The position numbers were made by a program, and so were the translations under genes. DNA of 64,000 nucleotides from Agrobacterium tumefaciens (GTDB lineage: Bacteria > Pseudomonadota > Alphaproteobacteria > Rhizobiales > Rhizobiaceae). Numbering within the stretch: the stretch's first letter is position 1; every line of letters begins with the position of its first letter. The notes below the pieces were generated by a model, which saw only the letters and a list, made by a program, of their open reading frames with translations, did no database searches and was not told the DNA's origin. This document shows positions 8,397 through 18,682 of the stretch, one piece after another. Where the stretch lies: assembly GCF_013318015.2 (NCBI RefSeq), contig NZ_CP115842.1, forward strand, positions 496,001-560,000, written 5' to 3'.

Positions 8397-11300
8397 CAGA
8401 AACGAACTCCAAGTTGGGCTGAAGCAGATTGATCCAGAAGACCCGCGCCAAAAACCGCGCCGTAACGGAATGTCAAGGTGGCGGATGCGTTGAGATTGTA
8501 GCTAAGCCCCAGATTGATCAATGCCACGTCGCGCGCCATGGCAGCACTTGTCACAGAAAACGCACTGCCACCATCGTAGAACAGTGCGCTCTCCATCATC
8601 GGATCGCCATAGGCATGACGCCACCCGATATCGAGCATCGCGCGTCCAAGCATCCCCTCCGACGCAATGTCACGGCTGATGCGCGCCCCGAGCGTCGAAT
8701 AAAACTCGTCGTGGCTGACGGCACCCGAAGACACGGCGGCGATACCGCCCATCTCCCGGAAAGCATCCGTCCGCGTATTCACGTAAGCGATATTGGCGTA
8801 AGGCTCGATATGGGTGAGATCAAAATCGAACCGCCAGGCGGCTTCGGCAAAGACCTGCGTGGTGGAAGCGTCGTAACCAGCGGTTAGGTCCTCCTTCAAT
8901 GTTGAAAAAGAAACCGCCCGGCGGGTTTCGACATCCTGAAAGGCGTGGGTTGCACCAAGACGCAGGGATGCAGGGCCAATTGTTTTGCCCGCATAACCCG
9001 CCACATAGTAGCTGTCTACGTCAGCAGATGCAGCAGGAGAACCCTGGCTGATCACATCGCGGCCGTAACCGGCGGCCACCCCAGCACGCCAGCCATCAGC
9101 CAGATCTCCGTCAACACCAAAGAGGACGCCGCCGCCCTTCATCTCGGCCGATGCGCCGTTTCCATCGCCATCGATGCGGCCGCGAGAGCCAAAACCACTG
9201 GACCAGAACGTGAGTGAACCCTCGTCAATGTCAAACGGGTTTGATCCGCCTTCAGCATAGGCGACCGGCAGGATCGGGCGCGCATCGACACCTTCGAAAG
9301 CACTGCGCAGCCGGTTGAGAATGACATCGCGGGTGAGTTGGCTGCGGTTGATCAAAGCCATGGCAAGCGAGGGATGAATTTCCCCGGCAAGCTGCGCGAA
9401 GGCGGATTGGGTTTCGCCCTGCTGCAGAAACACGGCCGCCTCGTAGAGCGGCGAGCTTTCCCCAAGCGCCTCTATGGCGTTGGCGGCCCCGCGCGCATTG
9501 GCCGTCGATGTTTCAGCGGCCAAAAAGCCGGCATCCGGTGATGCCCGGGCGAAGGAAAGATAGGTGCTGCCGTCGTCGGCACTCCGGGCTACCCTTGCGG
9601 TCAGATAGGCGAAATTTTCGCCGACACTTGAAAACGTACCGGTAATTCCGCCCGTTGCCGTCAGGATCGTGTAGCGGGTGTTGAGGCTATAGGCAGTTTG
9701 GTTCGCCAGCGACGTAACGACAAGACTGACATCATTGTCGATGGTGATGGTTCCGGTCACGGCAAGCCTGTCGGAATTGCCGGCGGCGTCGATTTCAACC
9801 TCATAGCGAGAGCCATTGGCAAATGTTGCGCTGCCCGTGGAAGCCAGCGTGCCGATCGAATTGCCGGGCGCGAGCGTGCCACCCGAGCCGACGGTCAGGC
9901 CTCCGATGGTGCCGGAGCCGCCGAGTGTGGCACCGGTACCGACCGAAACAGCGCTTGCAACCGAACCATTGACGCTGAGCTTTCCAGAGGAAACCGCAGT
10001 GGTGCCCGTATAGGTACTATTTCCGGTCAAGACCAGATTACCATCGCCGGTCTTTTCAAAGGTGCCAGTACCGCTGATGGCATTGGAAAGCGTGCCGGCA
10101 CCATCGACAACGAGTTGCGCATCGTTGGCGATGCCGCCCGAGCCGAAACTTTTTGAGTTGCCTTTCAGCGTGCCGGAAGAAATCGTAGTGCCGCCGGAAT
10201 AGCTGTTATTGCCGCCAAGCGTTGTGACGCCAGCTTCGGCAACGACTTTGCCCGCACCTGAAATATCGGCTGAGAGTATATATCCGGTCTCGGAATGGTT
10301 GAAGACGATGCTGCCGTTGCCTGCACCGAAAGCAATCGTGCGCGCTTCCAACGCACCGGCTGAGCGGGCGGTTTGGCCCGCGGCAGCTCCGATGTTGAGC
10401 ACGCCTGTGGAACCCGCCGATGCGGCAATGAGAATAGTGGGCGCAGCCAGCGAGGCTCCGCCGGTTATCTCAACGGAACCGTTTCCGGCATCGCCGACGA
10501 CCATGAGATTGCCAACCGCAACGCGCGATCCCACACCGCTTACCAGAACGTTTCCATTCGATCCCGCCGCACTGCCCGCATAGAGATCATAGGCATCAAG
10601 TGATCCGCCGTTCGTAACGGTCAAGCTTCCGGAACCTTCAAAACCCACATCGACGGAGCCGGAGTTCACAACGCCGTTGTCGATATAAGCGGTGACGTTC
10701 GAACCCGATCCTGTGATCGTCATCGTGCCGGAGGAACCGGCAAGATCACCGAGCATCACCTTGGCAGCTTTGATACCGCCGCCGGCGCTGACCGACACAT
10801 TTCCTGTAGTCCCGCCTCCGTATCCGACAAAAAACGTTCCGGTCATCGCCCAGCTCGATCCGTCGCCCGCCACCGTTACGGTGGAAGTGGAGCCGCCATG
10901 GGCCGCAACATAGCCGTCGCGGCTTTCCACCGTGCCACCGGCCTCGACGGTCATGGAACCGTTGCCGTCAAGGCCGACATTGAGATCGGCGCGGCTTTGC
11001 AATTTGCTGCCGGCACCGGATACCCGGGCGGAACCAGTACCACCGGCATTTGCTCCGATGATGATATTCGCTGCATCGACAAGGCCGCCGCCCGTGACCG
11101 CCAGCGAACCCGTGCCATTCACCCCCACCTCGAGATCACCACGGTTGACTTTCCAGACCGACCGCTGCCCATCCACAACGGCAGCGCCGGTCGCGCCCGC
11201 CACAACGCCGAGCTGCGCCGCCGTGCTATCCACGGAGCCACCCGCCAGGACGTTGAGCTTGCCGTTGCCGGCGGCACCGCCCGGATCGGCGACATCGCCG

Positions 11301-12364
11301 CCGACCTGCAGGTCGCCGGTCCTCCAATTCGAGCCGTCGCCGGTGACAGTCGCCTCACTTGCCGAATGGCGGCCGATAATGGCCTCGCCACTGGTTACGG
11401 TCCCTGCGGCCTCTACGAGAAGCGTTGCAGCTCCAGAATTGCCAACGACGAGCGATCCGCCGCTTTGCAGCGCGGAGTCCAGACGGCTTACCGTCACAGA
11501 ACTTCCGTCCGCAGAAGCCAGATTTGCAATCACCGTCGTTGTCTGACTGATGACCGTGCCGCCACCGGTTACGGTGAGCTTACCAACGCCTGCTTCGCCA
11601 ACGACCATATCCCCGGACATGGTCCAGTGGCTGTCTTCACCGGAAACCAGCGCGGTTCCCGTCGTGCCGAGGTCTTCGGCCAGAACGCCTCTCGCGCTGT
11701 AAAGCTCGCTGGCGCCGAGCACCTCCAGATTTCCACCGCCGCCAGCTCCGGAAGACGACCCGCTCACAAAAACGGTGTCGGAAGTCGTGAGAGTGGAAGA
11801 GTTATCGAGCTTGAGGGAGCCATTTCCAGTCCCGCTTCCGCCAATAAGGACGTTCTTCGACGATGCCGTCGTGCCGTGCAAAAGGGAAAGGTTACCCACG
11901 CCGCTGCCACCGATGGAGACATCACCGTCATTCTGCCATTTCGCACCGATGAAACTTGCCGTGCCGGACGCGCCACTGACAGCGCCGAGAAAAACTGAAT
12001 CTGTCTGCAAGCCGCCCTGCACTACCAGCGTGCCGGCCCCTGGCGCGGTGCCTATCAACAATTCACGGGCTTTGGCGCTCGTCCCTATCGTAATGACCGG
12101 GCCGTAGGTATCGATCATCACATCATCGCTGGCACCAGGCACGCGGCGCGACGGACCCCAGTCCGCGTCGGTAAACCAGTCACCCCCATCGGACCCCGTC
12201 CAGAGCAACGTTTCGGCGATAGCCTCCGATGTAGCGGCAAGCGAAAATATAAAGAAAAAAAGACCCGCCGTCCCGCAGACGAAAAGCCTGCTTGGCGTCA
12301 AGGCACGCATTTCCGCTGTCGGACAGGTTTCCCCTTCCGAAACATGGCAGAAACAAGCGGACAT
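8396..12364 (-). CDS. autotransporter (type Va secretion) with T5SS/PEP-associated repeats
   Basis: A 1322-residue surface protein. The start at 12364 has AGGGAG five bases upstream and gives an extended signal peptide whose hydrophobic core is LFVCGTAGLFFFIFSLAATS; an internal ATG at 12310 is the alternative. After LLWTGSDGGDWFTDADW the passenger (about residues 55-680) is a run of degenerate beta-solenoid units of 45-50 residues built on GxGxLxVTGGGxV...IGxxAGxxGxxxVSGxGS. Autotransporter-associated strand repeats follow (LGGNNSYSGGTTISSGTLKG; LTGNSTYTGTTAVSSGKLSV). The last 270 residues form the beta-barrel, ending in LGVRF with the expected terminal phenylalanine. No protease or lipase active site is seen, so adhesion or aggregation is the likely role. 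It is coupled to the ialB-like gene downstream. Confidence 0.92.
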   Translation of the reverse strand: MSACFCHVSEGETCPTAEMRALTPSRLFVCGTAGLFFFIFSLAATSEAIAETLLWTGSDGGDWFTDADWGPSRRVPGASDDVMIDTYGPVITIGTSAKARELLIGTAPGAGTLVVQGGLQTDSVFLGAVSGASGTASFIGAKWQNDGDVSIGGSGVGNLSLLHGTTASSKNVLIGGSGTGNGSLKLDNSSTLTTSDTVFVSGSSSGAGGGGNLEVLGASELYSARGVLAEDLGTTGTALVSGEDSHWTMSGDMVVGEAGVGKLTVTGGGTVISQTTTVIANLASADGSSVTVSRLDSALQSGGSLVVGNSGAATLLVEAAGTVTSGEAIIGRHSASEATVTGDGSNWRTGDLQVGGDVADPGGAAGNGKLNVLAGGSVDSTAAQLGVVAGATGAAVVDGQRSVWKVNRGDLEVGVNGTGSLAVTGGGLVDAANIIIGANAGGTGSARVSGAGSKLQSRADLNVGLDGNGSMTVEAGGTVESRDGYVAAHGGSTSTVTVAGDGSSWAMTGTFFVGYGGGTTGNVSVSAGGGIKAAKVMLGDLAGSSGTMTITGSGSNVTAYIDNGVVNSGSVDVGFEGSGSLTVTNGGSLDAYDLYAGSAAGSNGNVLVSGVGSRVAVGNLMVVGDAGNGSVEITGGASLAAPTILIAASAGSTGVLNIGAAAGQTARSAGALEARTIAFGAGNGSIVFNHSETGYILSADISGAGKVVAEAGVTTLGGNNSYSGGTTISSGTLKGNSKSFGSGGIANDAQLVVDGAGTLSNAISGTGTFEKTGDGNLVLTGNSTYTGTTAVSSGKLSVNGSVASAVSVGTGATLGGSGTIGGLTVGSGGTLAPGNSIGTLASTGSATFANGSRYEVEIDAAGNSDRLAVTGTITIDNDVSLVVTSLANQTAYSLNTRYTILTATGGITGTFSSVGENFAYLTARVARSADDGSTYLSFARASPDAGFLAAETSTANARGAANAIEALGESSPLYEAAVFLQQGETQSAFAQLAGEIHPSLAMALINRSQLTRDVILNRLRSAFEGVDARPILPVAYAEGGSNPFDIDEGSLTFWSSGFGSRGRIDGDGNGASAEMKGGGVLFGVDGDLADGWRAGVAAGYGRDVISQGSPAASADVDSYYVAGYAGKTIGPASLRLGATHAFQDVETRRAVSFSTLKEDLTAGYDASTTQVFAEAAWRFDFDLTHIEPYANIAYVNTRTDAFREMGGIAAVSSGAVSHDEFYSTLGARISRDIASEGMLGRAMLDIGWRHAYGDPMMESALFYDGGSAFSVTSAAMARDVALINLGLSYNLNASATLTFRYGAVFGAGLLDQSASAQLGVRF

Positions 12365-12506
12365 TCAGTCTCCCTAACCCGCGCGACGTGCGGTCTTCCT
12401 TTGATCGAGCGAATCATTTTTTGAATCAGATCAACTACGCCAGTTTGAAAGATGATTTCCAGTATGAACAGCGCAAAGCGAGGTTTTTACTGACAGACGA
12501 AACAAA

Positions 12507-12533
12507 AACGGAGCACGACAGGCGTGCTCCGTT
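12507..12533 (-). terminator. terminator of the smoCBA operon
   Basis: An 11-bp perfect stem, AACGGAGCACG (12507-12517) with CGTGCTCCGTT (12523-12533), has a five-base loop. Read on the minus strand it is followed by TTTTGTTT, so it ends transcription coming from smoA. It also insulates the autotransporter promoter. Confidence 0.85.
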
Positions 12534-12596
12534 AAATAAGCAACAGATGGCTGGAGTAAATCTCTACCGAGATCGAACGGGAAAATCCCGTTCTGC

Positions 12597-13121
12597 CTAC
12601 TGCTTTGAAAACCGCCCGAAGGCTCCGCCTGAAAAGCACAGGGGATCGCCATCGCGGTGGGCGGCACGCAGCACTTCGCCGACGATGATGGTGTGATCGC
12701 CCGCATCGTGGGCTGCCGCCTGCCGGCATTCGAAACGGGCGAGCGTGCCCGGAATGACCGGAACGCCCTCGTCGTTGATTTCCCAGTCAAGATCGTCAAA
12801 TGCGCGGCCGTTGCGGGTGAAGCGGGCGCTCAGCACGTCCTGATCTGCGCTCAGCACATGGATGGCGAAATGCGTTGCGCCGCTGAAGGCCGGATAGCGC
12901 GATGAATTTTTGGCAGGCGACCACAGCACCAGCGGCGGATCGAGCGATACCGACGCGAAGCTGTTGACCGTCATACCGATCGGCCCTTCGGGCGTCGTTG
13001 CCGTCACCACCGTCACGCCGGTGGTGAAAGCGCCGAGCGCATTGCGAAAGCTGCGGCTGTTTTCGCCGCCGGGAACAAATACGTGCTCATTGGGCATTTT
13101 GATCGCTTCTGCGACTGTCAT
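12597..13121 (-). CDS. smoA: flavin reductase SmoA (supplies FMNH2 for sulfoquinovose desulfonation)
   Basis: A 174-residue flavin reductase of the DIM6/NTAB (HpaC-like) family. Family signs are FRNALGAFTTGVTVVTATTPEGPIGMTVNSFASVSLDPPLVLW, the residues around SRYPAFSG, and a C-terminal half with HTIIVGEVL. In the known Agrobacterium pathway SmoA reduces FMN with NADH and passes it to the monooxygenase SmoC. The ATG at 13121 shares a base with the smoB stop (TGATG) and sits after GAGGT; a GTG one codon earlier is also possible. It is the last gene of smoCBA and is followed by a terminator. Identity rests on family match plus exact gene order of the smo locus. Confidence 0.92.
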   Translation of the reverse strand: MTVAEAIKMPNEHVFVPGGENSRSFRNALGAFTTGVTVVTATTPEGPIGMTVNSFASVSLDPPLVLWSPAKNSSRYPAFSGATHFAIHVLSADQDVLSARFTRNGRAFDDLDWEINDEGVPVIPGTLARFECRQAAAHDAGDHTIIVGEVLRAAHRDGDPLCFSGGAFGRFSKQ

Positions 13122-14014
13122 CACGGCACCTCGCTTCCAATTGCAAGTGTGTAAAGCTCAAACCAGGTCTGGCGGTCGATGGTAACGCGCAGGGCATCGG
13201 CCGCCGTTTTTATGCGCTGAATATTGTTGGTGCCGAGCACGGGCACGATCTTTGCCGGATGCCGCAGCAGCCAGGCGATGGCAACGGCAGTGGCATCGAC
13301 GCCCTGCTCGTTGCCGATGCGCTGCAGGGCAGCCATGGTTCCACCATGCGCACCGGAAAACAGCGAACCGCCGCCAAGCGGCGACCACGCCATCGGTGAA
13401 ACGCGCTTTTCCTGCAGGAAGGCCAGATCGCCATTGGTGAAGCTATCGGTCGCAAGCAAGCTCATTTCGATCTGGTTCGTAACCAGCCTATTGCTCATAG
13501 CCGATTGCAGCAGGGAGAAATCCCAAGGGCGGAAATTGGAAACACCCACGGCCTTGACCTTGCCGGAAGCTACCAGCGCATCGAGCGCCTTGCCGGTTTC
13601 TTCGGGATCGATCAGCGGATCGGGCCGGTGGATCAGCAGCAGATCGACATGATCTGTGCCCATGTCACGCAAGGAGGCCTCGACTGAAGCGTTGATATGG
13701 CCATCCGTGGTATCGTAATGCTTGACGCGGGCGGATGAGTGACGCCCGGCTGGCGCCACGATGCCGCATTTCGTCACGATCTCGATCTTGTCGCGAAGGG
13801 ATGGAGCTGCCTTGAGGCCGGCACCCAGAATGGCTTCCGCCGTGTATCCACCATATATATCAGCCTGATCCATGGTGGTGATGCCCTGCTCCAGGCAGGC
13901 TTCGATCTTTGCCTGTACATGGGAAGGCGAAGTATCAGCATCGTCGCCGATGCGCCACATGCCGTAAACGATGCGGCTAAGTTCCAGGTTTTCAGAAAGA
14001 GCGATACGTTCCAT
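13121..14014 (-). CDS. smoB: 6-oxo-glucose reductase SmoB (aldo-keto reductase)
   Basis: A 297-residue aldo-keto reductase. The catalytic tetrad is visible as Asp49 and Tyr54 in MDQADIYGGY, Lys82 in IVTKCG and His129 in LLLIHRPDP. The pyridine-nucleotide region lies near VPVLGTNNIQRIKTAADAL. In the sulfoquinovose monooxygenase pathway this enzyme reduces 6-oxo-glucose, the product of SmoC, to glucose with NAD(P)H. Its start overlaps the smoC stop by one base (TGATG at 14016-14012) and its stop overlaps smoA in the same way, so the three enzymes are translated as a coupled set. A generic aldo-keto reductase would be the fallback label, but the context is decisive. Confidence 0.93.
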   Translation of the reverse strand: MERIALSENLELSRIVYGMWRIGDDADTSPSHVQAKIEACLEQGITTMDQADIYGGYTAEAILGAGLKAAPSLRDKIEIVTKCGIVAPAGRHSSARVKHYDTTDGHINASVEASLRDMGTDHVDLLLIHRPDPLIDPEETGKALDALVASGKVKAVGVSNFRPWDFSLLQSAMSNRLVTNQIEMSLLATDSFTNGDLAFLQEKRVSPMAWSPLGGGSLFSGAHGGTMAALQRIGNEQGVDATAVAIAWLLRHPAKIVPVLGTNNIQRIKTAADALRVTIDRQTWFELYTLAIGSEVP

Positions 14015-15171
14015 CAGTGGCGTTCCCCGTTGCCCAGCGGCGTGGCAGGTGTTTCAGAAGGCACCCGGCCGTATGCATGCGGCAGGGAGCAGGTTTTCAT
14101 TTGCGGCAGGACCTTGGTTCCGAAGTGTTCAGCCTCGTCGAGATGCGGATAACCCGAGAGGATGAAGGCGCGAATACCCATTTTCTGGTATTCCTCCAGC
14201 GCCGAAAGGACCTTGTCGGTGGAGCCGACGAGCGCTGCACCACAGCCGGAGCGCGCCCGGCCGATGCCGGTCCACAGGTTTGGTTCGACATAACCGAACT
14301 TGTCGGCCAGTTCTCGGGCCCGCGCCTGATGCGATACACCGAGTGAGCCGCTGTCGTGGGCGCGGTTGCGGATCAGCTGGCCATACTCGTCATCGAGCTT
14401 CGAAACCAGATGCTCGGCATATTCGCGCGCTTCCTGTTCGGTATCGCGCACGACCATGTGGACTCGCAGGCCGTAATCCAGCGTGCGGCCGTGGGCTGCG
14501 GCACGCTCATGGGCAGCGCGCATGCGGTCTGCGAGCTGGTCTTTCGTTTCGGGCCACATCAGATACACGTCGCATTGCGCGCCGCACAGCTCCAGCGCAT
14601 CCGGCGAATAACCGCCGAAATAGAGCAGCGGACCACCATTCTGCTGGTACGGACGTGCAGGCTCGGTGGAGACACCCTTGAACTGGTAGATCTCGCCGTC
14701 ATGGTCAATCGTGTCACGGGTCCAGGCCTGGCGCAAAATCTGCACGACTTCATGGCTGCGTTTGTAGCGAAACGCGCTGTCAGCCACCTCGCCGGGAAAA
14801 TCGGAGCTGATGACGTTGAGCGTCAGGCGGCCCTTCAGCATGTGATCGAGCGTCGCCACCGTACGCGCCAGCATGATCGGCTGCATTTCGCCGCAACGGA
14901 TTGCAGCAAGGAAATTGATGCGGTCGCTGATCGGAGCGCAACCTGCCACGAAGCTCAACGTGTCCTGGCCGACCTGGTAGGAAGAGGGGCAGAGAATGTT
15001 ACGAAAACCGAGTTCCTCGGCCTTTTTGACGATATCCGAGCAATGTTCGAAGCTGGAGCGCAGGCTACCATCCGGCACGCCCAGATAGGCGTAATCATCG
15101 GAACAAAGGGCAGAAAACCAGGAGACCTCGGCAGCATCGAGATCAGCGGATGTAACGGGTACGACGGTCAT
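14014..15171 (-). CDS. smoC: sulfoquinovose monooxygenase SmoC (FMNH2-dependent, SsuD-like)
   Basis: A 385-residue bacterial-luciferase-like monooxygenase close in form to alkanesulfonate monooxygenase SsuD. It uses FMNH2 and oxygen to split the C-S bond of sulfoquinovose, giving sulfite and 6-oxo-glucose. Visible family features are WFSALCSDDYAYLGVPDGS, the flavin-site segment AAIRCGEMQPIMLARTVATLDHML, LTLNVISSDFPGE, and the C-terminal GYPHLDEAEHFGTKVLP. I chose the ATG at 15171, preceded by GGAGGAATTGC; an upstream start at 15186 would skip this ribosome site. It heads the smoCBA operon, divergent from smoD, with a proposed operator in the 100-bp gap. Confidence 0.93.
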   Translation of the reverse strand: MTVVPVTSADLDAAEVSWFSALCSDDYAYLGVPDGSLRSSFEHCSDIVKKAEELGFRNILCPSSYQVGQDTLSFVAGCAPISDRINFLAAIRCGEMQPIMLARTVATLDHMLKGRLTLNVISSDFPGEVADSAFRYKRSHEVVQILRQAWTRDTIDHDGEIYQFKGVSTEPARPYQQNGGPLLYFGGYSPDALELCGAQCDVYLMWPETKDQLADRMRAAHERAAAHGRTLDYGLRVHMVVRDTEQEAREYAEHLVSKLDDEYGQLIRNRAHDSGSLGVSHQARARELADKFGYVEPNLWTGIGRARSGCGAALVGSTDKVLSALEEYQKMGIRAFILSGYPHLDEAEHFGTKVLPQMKTCSLPHAYGRVPSETPATPLGNGERH

Positions 15172-15227
15172 GCAATTCCTCCTCAAGGCCGCTCTCGTTT
15201 TTCTTGCATAACATCAAGAAATATGTA

Positions 15228-15247
15228 AATCAATGATGTATCAATTT
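15228..15247. promoter_or_regulatory. proposed SmoD operator, smoC-smoD gap
   Basis: On the minus strand this 20-bp site reads AAATTGATACATCATTGATT, a direct repeat of ATTGAT with an 11-bp period. The same element, differing only at two central bases, occurs at 16118-16137 upstream of smoE. It lies between the divergent smoC and smoD starts, where an autoregulating GntR-type protein is expected to bind. The assignment to SmoD is inference. Confidence 0.6.
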
Positions 15248-15271
15248 TTGTTTTGCGGAGGGGATAGCATC

Positions 15272-15976
15272 ATGAAACACACGGGCGGCAGCCTGCCTAT
15301 GTATTTGCAGATCGCCGAAATGCTGGTGCGCGAAGTCGCTGCGGGCCGTCTGACAGATGGTGAAAAGCTTGCTCCCGAAAGGGATATGGCAGCCGATCTC
15401 GGCATTGCTGTCGGCACGCTTCGCAAGGCGCTTGCGGAGTTGCAGGAGCGTGGGCTGCTGGAGCGTGTGCAGGGTTCCGGCAATTATATCCGCGCGGTCA
15501 GCGATCCCCAGAGCGTTTATGCCTTCTTCCGGCTGGAGATGATCGAGGGGGGTGGCCTGCCAACGGCGGAGGTGCTGGATGTTGCGCGCCTTGCCAAGCC
15601 ATCCACCCTACCCGCCTTTGGCACATCGCCGGAAGGCCACCGCATCCGCCGCCTGAGGCGTATCGCGGGGAAACCGGCGGCAATCGAGGAGATCTGGCTA
15701 GACGGTTCCTATGTCGACACGATTACCATCGAGAACCTGTCGGAATCGCTCTATCTCTATTATCGCACCCGCCTCAATCTCTGGATATCGAAGGCAGAAG
15801 ACCGCATCGACCTCGGGGAAGTGCCAGAATGGGCGCCTGCACAATTCGGCCAGAAACCCGGCGCGTCGGTGCCGCGTGTCCTTCGCCTGAGCCAGGGTCA
15901 GGACGGAGCCGTGGCTGAAGTCTCATGGACATGGTTCGACCACACCGTCGCACGGTACGTTTCACGCATACGTTGA
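15272..15976 (+). CDS. smoD: GntR/HutC-type transcriptional regulator SmoD
   Basis: A 234-residue regulator with an N-terminal GntR winged helix (LPMYLQIAEMLVREVAAGRLTDGEKLAPERDMAADLGIAVGTLRKALAELQERGLLERVQGSGNYI is split here by eye into wing and recognition helix) and a C-terminal UTRA ligand domain from about residue 85. The ATG at 15272 has GGAGGGG seven bases upstream; an apparent earlier start at 15233 falls inside the proposed operator and is rejected. It sits between the catabolic arm smoCBA and the transport arm smoEFGHI and is the obvious local regulator, probably relieved by sulfoquinovose or its glyceride, though the inducer is not shown by sequence. Confidence 0.9.
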   Translation: MKHTGGSLPMYLQIAEMLVREVAAGRLTDGEKLAPERDMAADLGIAVGTLRKALAELQERGLLERVQGSGNYIRAVSDPQSVYAFFRLEMIEGGGLPTAEVLDVARLAKPSTLPAFGTSPEGHRIRRLRRIAGKPAAIEEIWLDGSYVDTITIENLSESLYLYYRTRLNLWISKAEDRIDLGEVPEWAPAQFGQKPGASVPRVLRLSQGQDGAVAEVSWTWFDHTVARYVSRIR

Positions 15977-16101
15977 AAACGCACGAAATTCGCGTGATCC
16001 ACATGGACAGAGAAAATTGACCACAGGCAAGGAAGCCGCGACCTGCCACGCAGGGGTTTTCGTTGAAATATTTCTACAAATCAAAGCTTTGCCGGTTTTT
16101 G

Positions 16102-16137
16102 ATTTCTGTCAGAAATAAAATTGATACACTATTGATT
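16102..16137 (+). promoter_or_regulatory. smoE upstream control region: palindrome plus proposed SmoD operator
   Basis: ATTTCTG-T-CAGAAAT at 16102-16116 is a perfect odd palindrome. Two bases later, 16118-16137 reads AAATTGATACACTATTGATT, matching the smoC-smoD gap element in 18 of 20 positions. Both lie in the 332-bp gene-free interval 15977-16308 between smoD and smoE, which holds no other recognised element. Confidence 0.55.
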
Positions 16138-16308
16138 TCCTTTTGACGAAAGGTAATATCACGGGCCTAGGGAGACAGGCGTTTGGCCGTCCCACGATAT
16201 CGCCGGACGATCGGGATGATTTTTTCGAAAAGCGATGCGTGGATTTGAAGGTTGATGCCGGGTTTGCGTTCATCGGATTTTGGACGCCCCGGACGTGAGG
16301 AGGAAAAG

Positions 16309-17385
16309 ATGGCTTCAGTCAGCCTGCGCAAGCTGGACAAGAGTTACGGTGCCCTGCGCATCGTCAAGGGTATCGACCTTGAAATCAACGATGGTGAATT
16401 CGTGGTTTTCGTCGGCCCCTCCGGCTGCGGAAAATCCACGACGTTGCGCATGGTCGCCGGGCTGGAAAGCATCAGCGGCGGTGAGGTGATGATCGGCGAC
16501 CGCGTTGTCAACAAACTGCCGCCGCGCGAGCGTGACATCGCCATGGTGTTTCAGGACTACGCGCTTTACCCGCACAAGACGGTGCGTGAAAACATGGGTT
16601 TCAGCCTGAAGGTACGTGGTGTCAGCGCCTCGCAGGCCAATGCCAGCATTGATGAGGCAGCGAATATGCTGGGCATCAGCCATCTGCTGGACCGTCGTCC
16701 GGGCCAGCTTTCCGGCGGCCAGCGCCAGCGCGTGGCCATGGGTCGCGCCATCGTGCGCCGCCCGCAGGTGTTTCTGTTCGACGAGCCGCTTTCCAACCTC
16801 GACGCAAAACTGCGCGGACAGGTTCGCACGGAAATCAAGCGCCTGCACCAGCAGCTCGGCACCACCATCATCTACGTTACGCATGATCAGGTGGAGGCGA
16901 TGACGCTGGCTGACCGCATCGTCATTCTGCGCGGCGGCGATATCGAGCAGGTGGGCACGCCGGACGAGGTCTATAACCGTCCGGAAAGCGTGTTCGTCGG
17001 CGGTTTCGTCGGTGCGCCTGCCATGAATTTCGCTCGCGCCAGAGTGACCGGCGACAAGCTGACATTTACGGACGGCAACTCTCTTCCACTGGCAGCAATC
17101 AGACCGTCCCGTGAAACGGCGCTCGATGGACGGGAGGTCATCGTCGGCATTCGCCCTGAACATTTCGGTCCTGCCGGGGGATTTGACACACAGCTCTCCG
17201 TCAAGGTGCAGGTGGTGGAGCCTTTGGGGTCGGATACGCTGGTGCATTTCACCCTCGGTGATGCGGCGCTGACGGCGAGAATGCCGCCAGAGATGAAACC
17301 GGCTCCGAATGAGGAACTGAAGATCGGCCTCGACCCATCGAAGGTGCACCTGTTCGACTTGACGACGGAACGCTCCATTCAGTGA
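16309..17385 (+). CDS. smoE: ABC transporter ATP-binding subunit SmoE (MalK/UgpC type)
   Basis: A 358-residue ATPase of the CUT1 sugar-importer class. Walker A is GPSGCGKST, the Q-loop is FQDYALYPH, the signature is LSGGQRQRVAMGRA, Walker B is VFLFDEPLSNLD, and the switch histidine is in YVTHDQVEAM. A TOBE regulatory domain fills the C-terminal 120 residues. The ATG at 16309 follows AGGAGGAAAAG; an upstream frame start at 16252 lacks such a site. It heads the transport arm of the smo locus, and the lead position of an ATPase is unusual but conserved in this locus. It energises import of sulfoquinovosyl glycerol via SmoF, SmoG and SmoH. Confidence 0.92.
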   Translation: MASVSLRKLDKSYGALRIVKGIDLEINDGEFVVFVGPSGCGKSTTLRMVAGLESISGGEVMIGDRVVNKLPPRERDIAMVFQDYALYPHKTVRENMGFSLKVRGVSASQANASIDEAANMLGISHLLDRRPGQLSGGQRQRVAMGRAIVRRPQVFLFDEPLSNLDAKLRGQVRTEIKRLHQQLGTTIIYVTHDQVEAMTLADRIVILRGGDIEQVGTPDEVYNRPESVFVGGFVGAPAMNFARARVTGDKLTFTDGNSLPLAAIRPSRETALDGREVIVGIRPEHFGPAGGFDTQLSVKVQVVEPLGSDTLVHFTLGDAALTARMPPEMKPAPNEELKIGLDPSKVHLFDLTTERSIQ

Positions 17386-17427
17386 CAGGATCGGGCCGCC
17401 ACCGGCCCGGCTTCAAGATTTCAATAA

Positions 17428-18675
<1,248 letters not shown>

Positions 18676-18682
18676 GCCCTGT

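Noticed and set aside
10898..11998. 366-codon plus-strand frame inside the autotransporter
   Set aside because: It is a by-product of the repetitive GC-rich passenger sequence; no start context and no protein-like pattern.
8600..12000. Regularly spaced similar DNA units that might suggest a CRISPR array
   Set aside because: The units are 130-150 bp, degenerate and in frame; they encode the beta-solenoid repeats of the autotransporter passenger.
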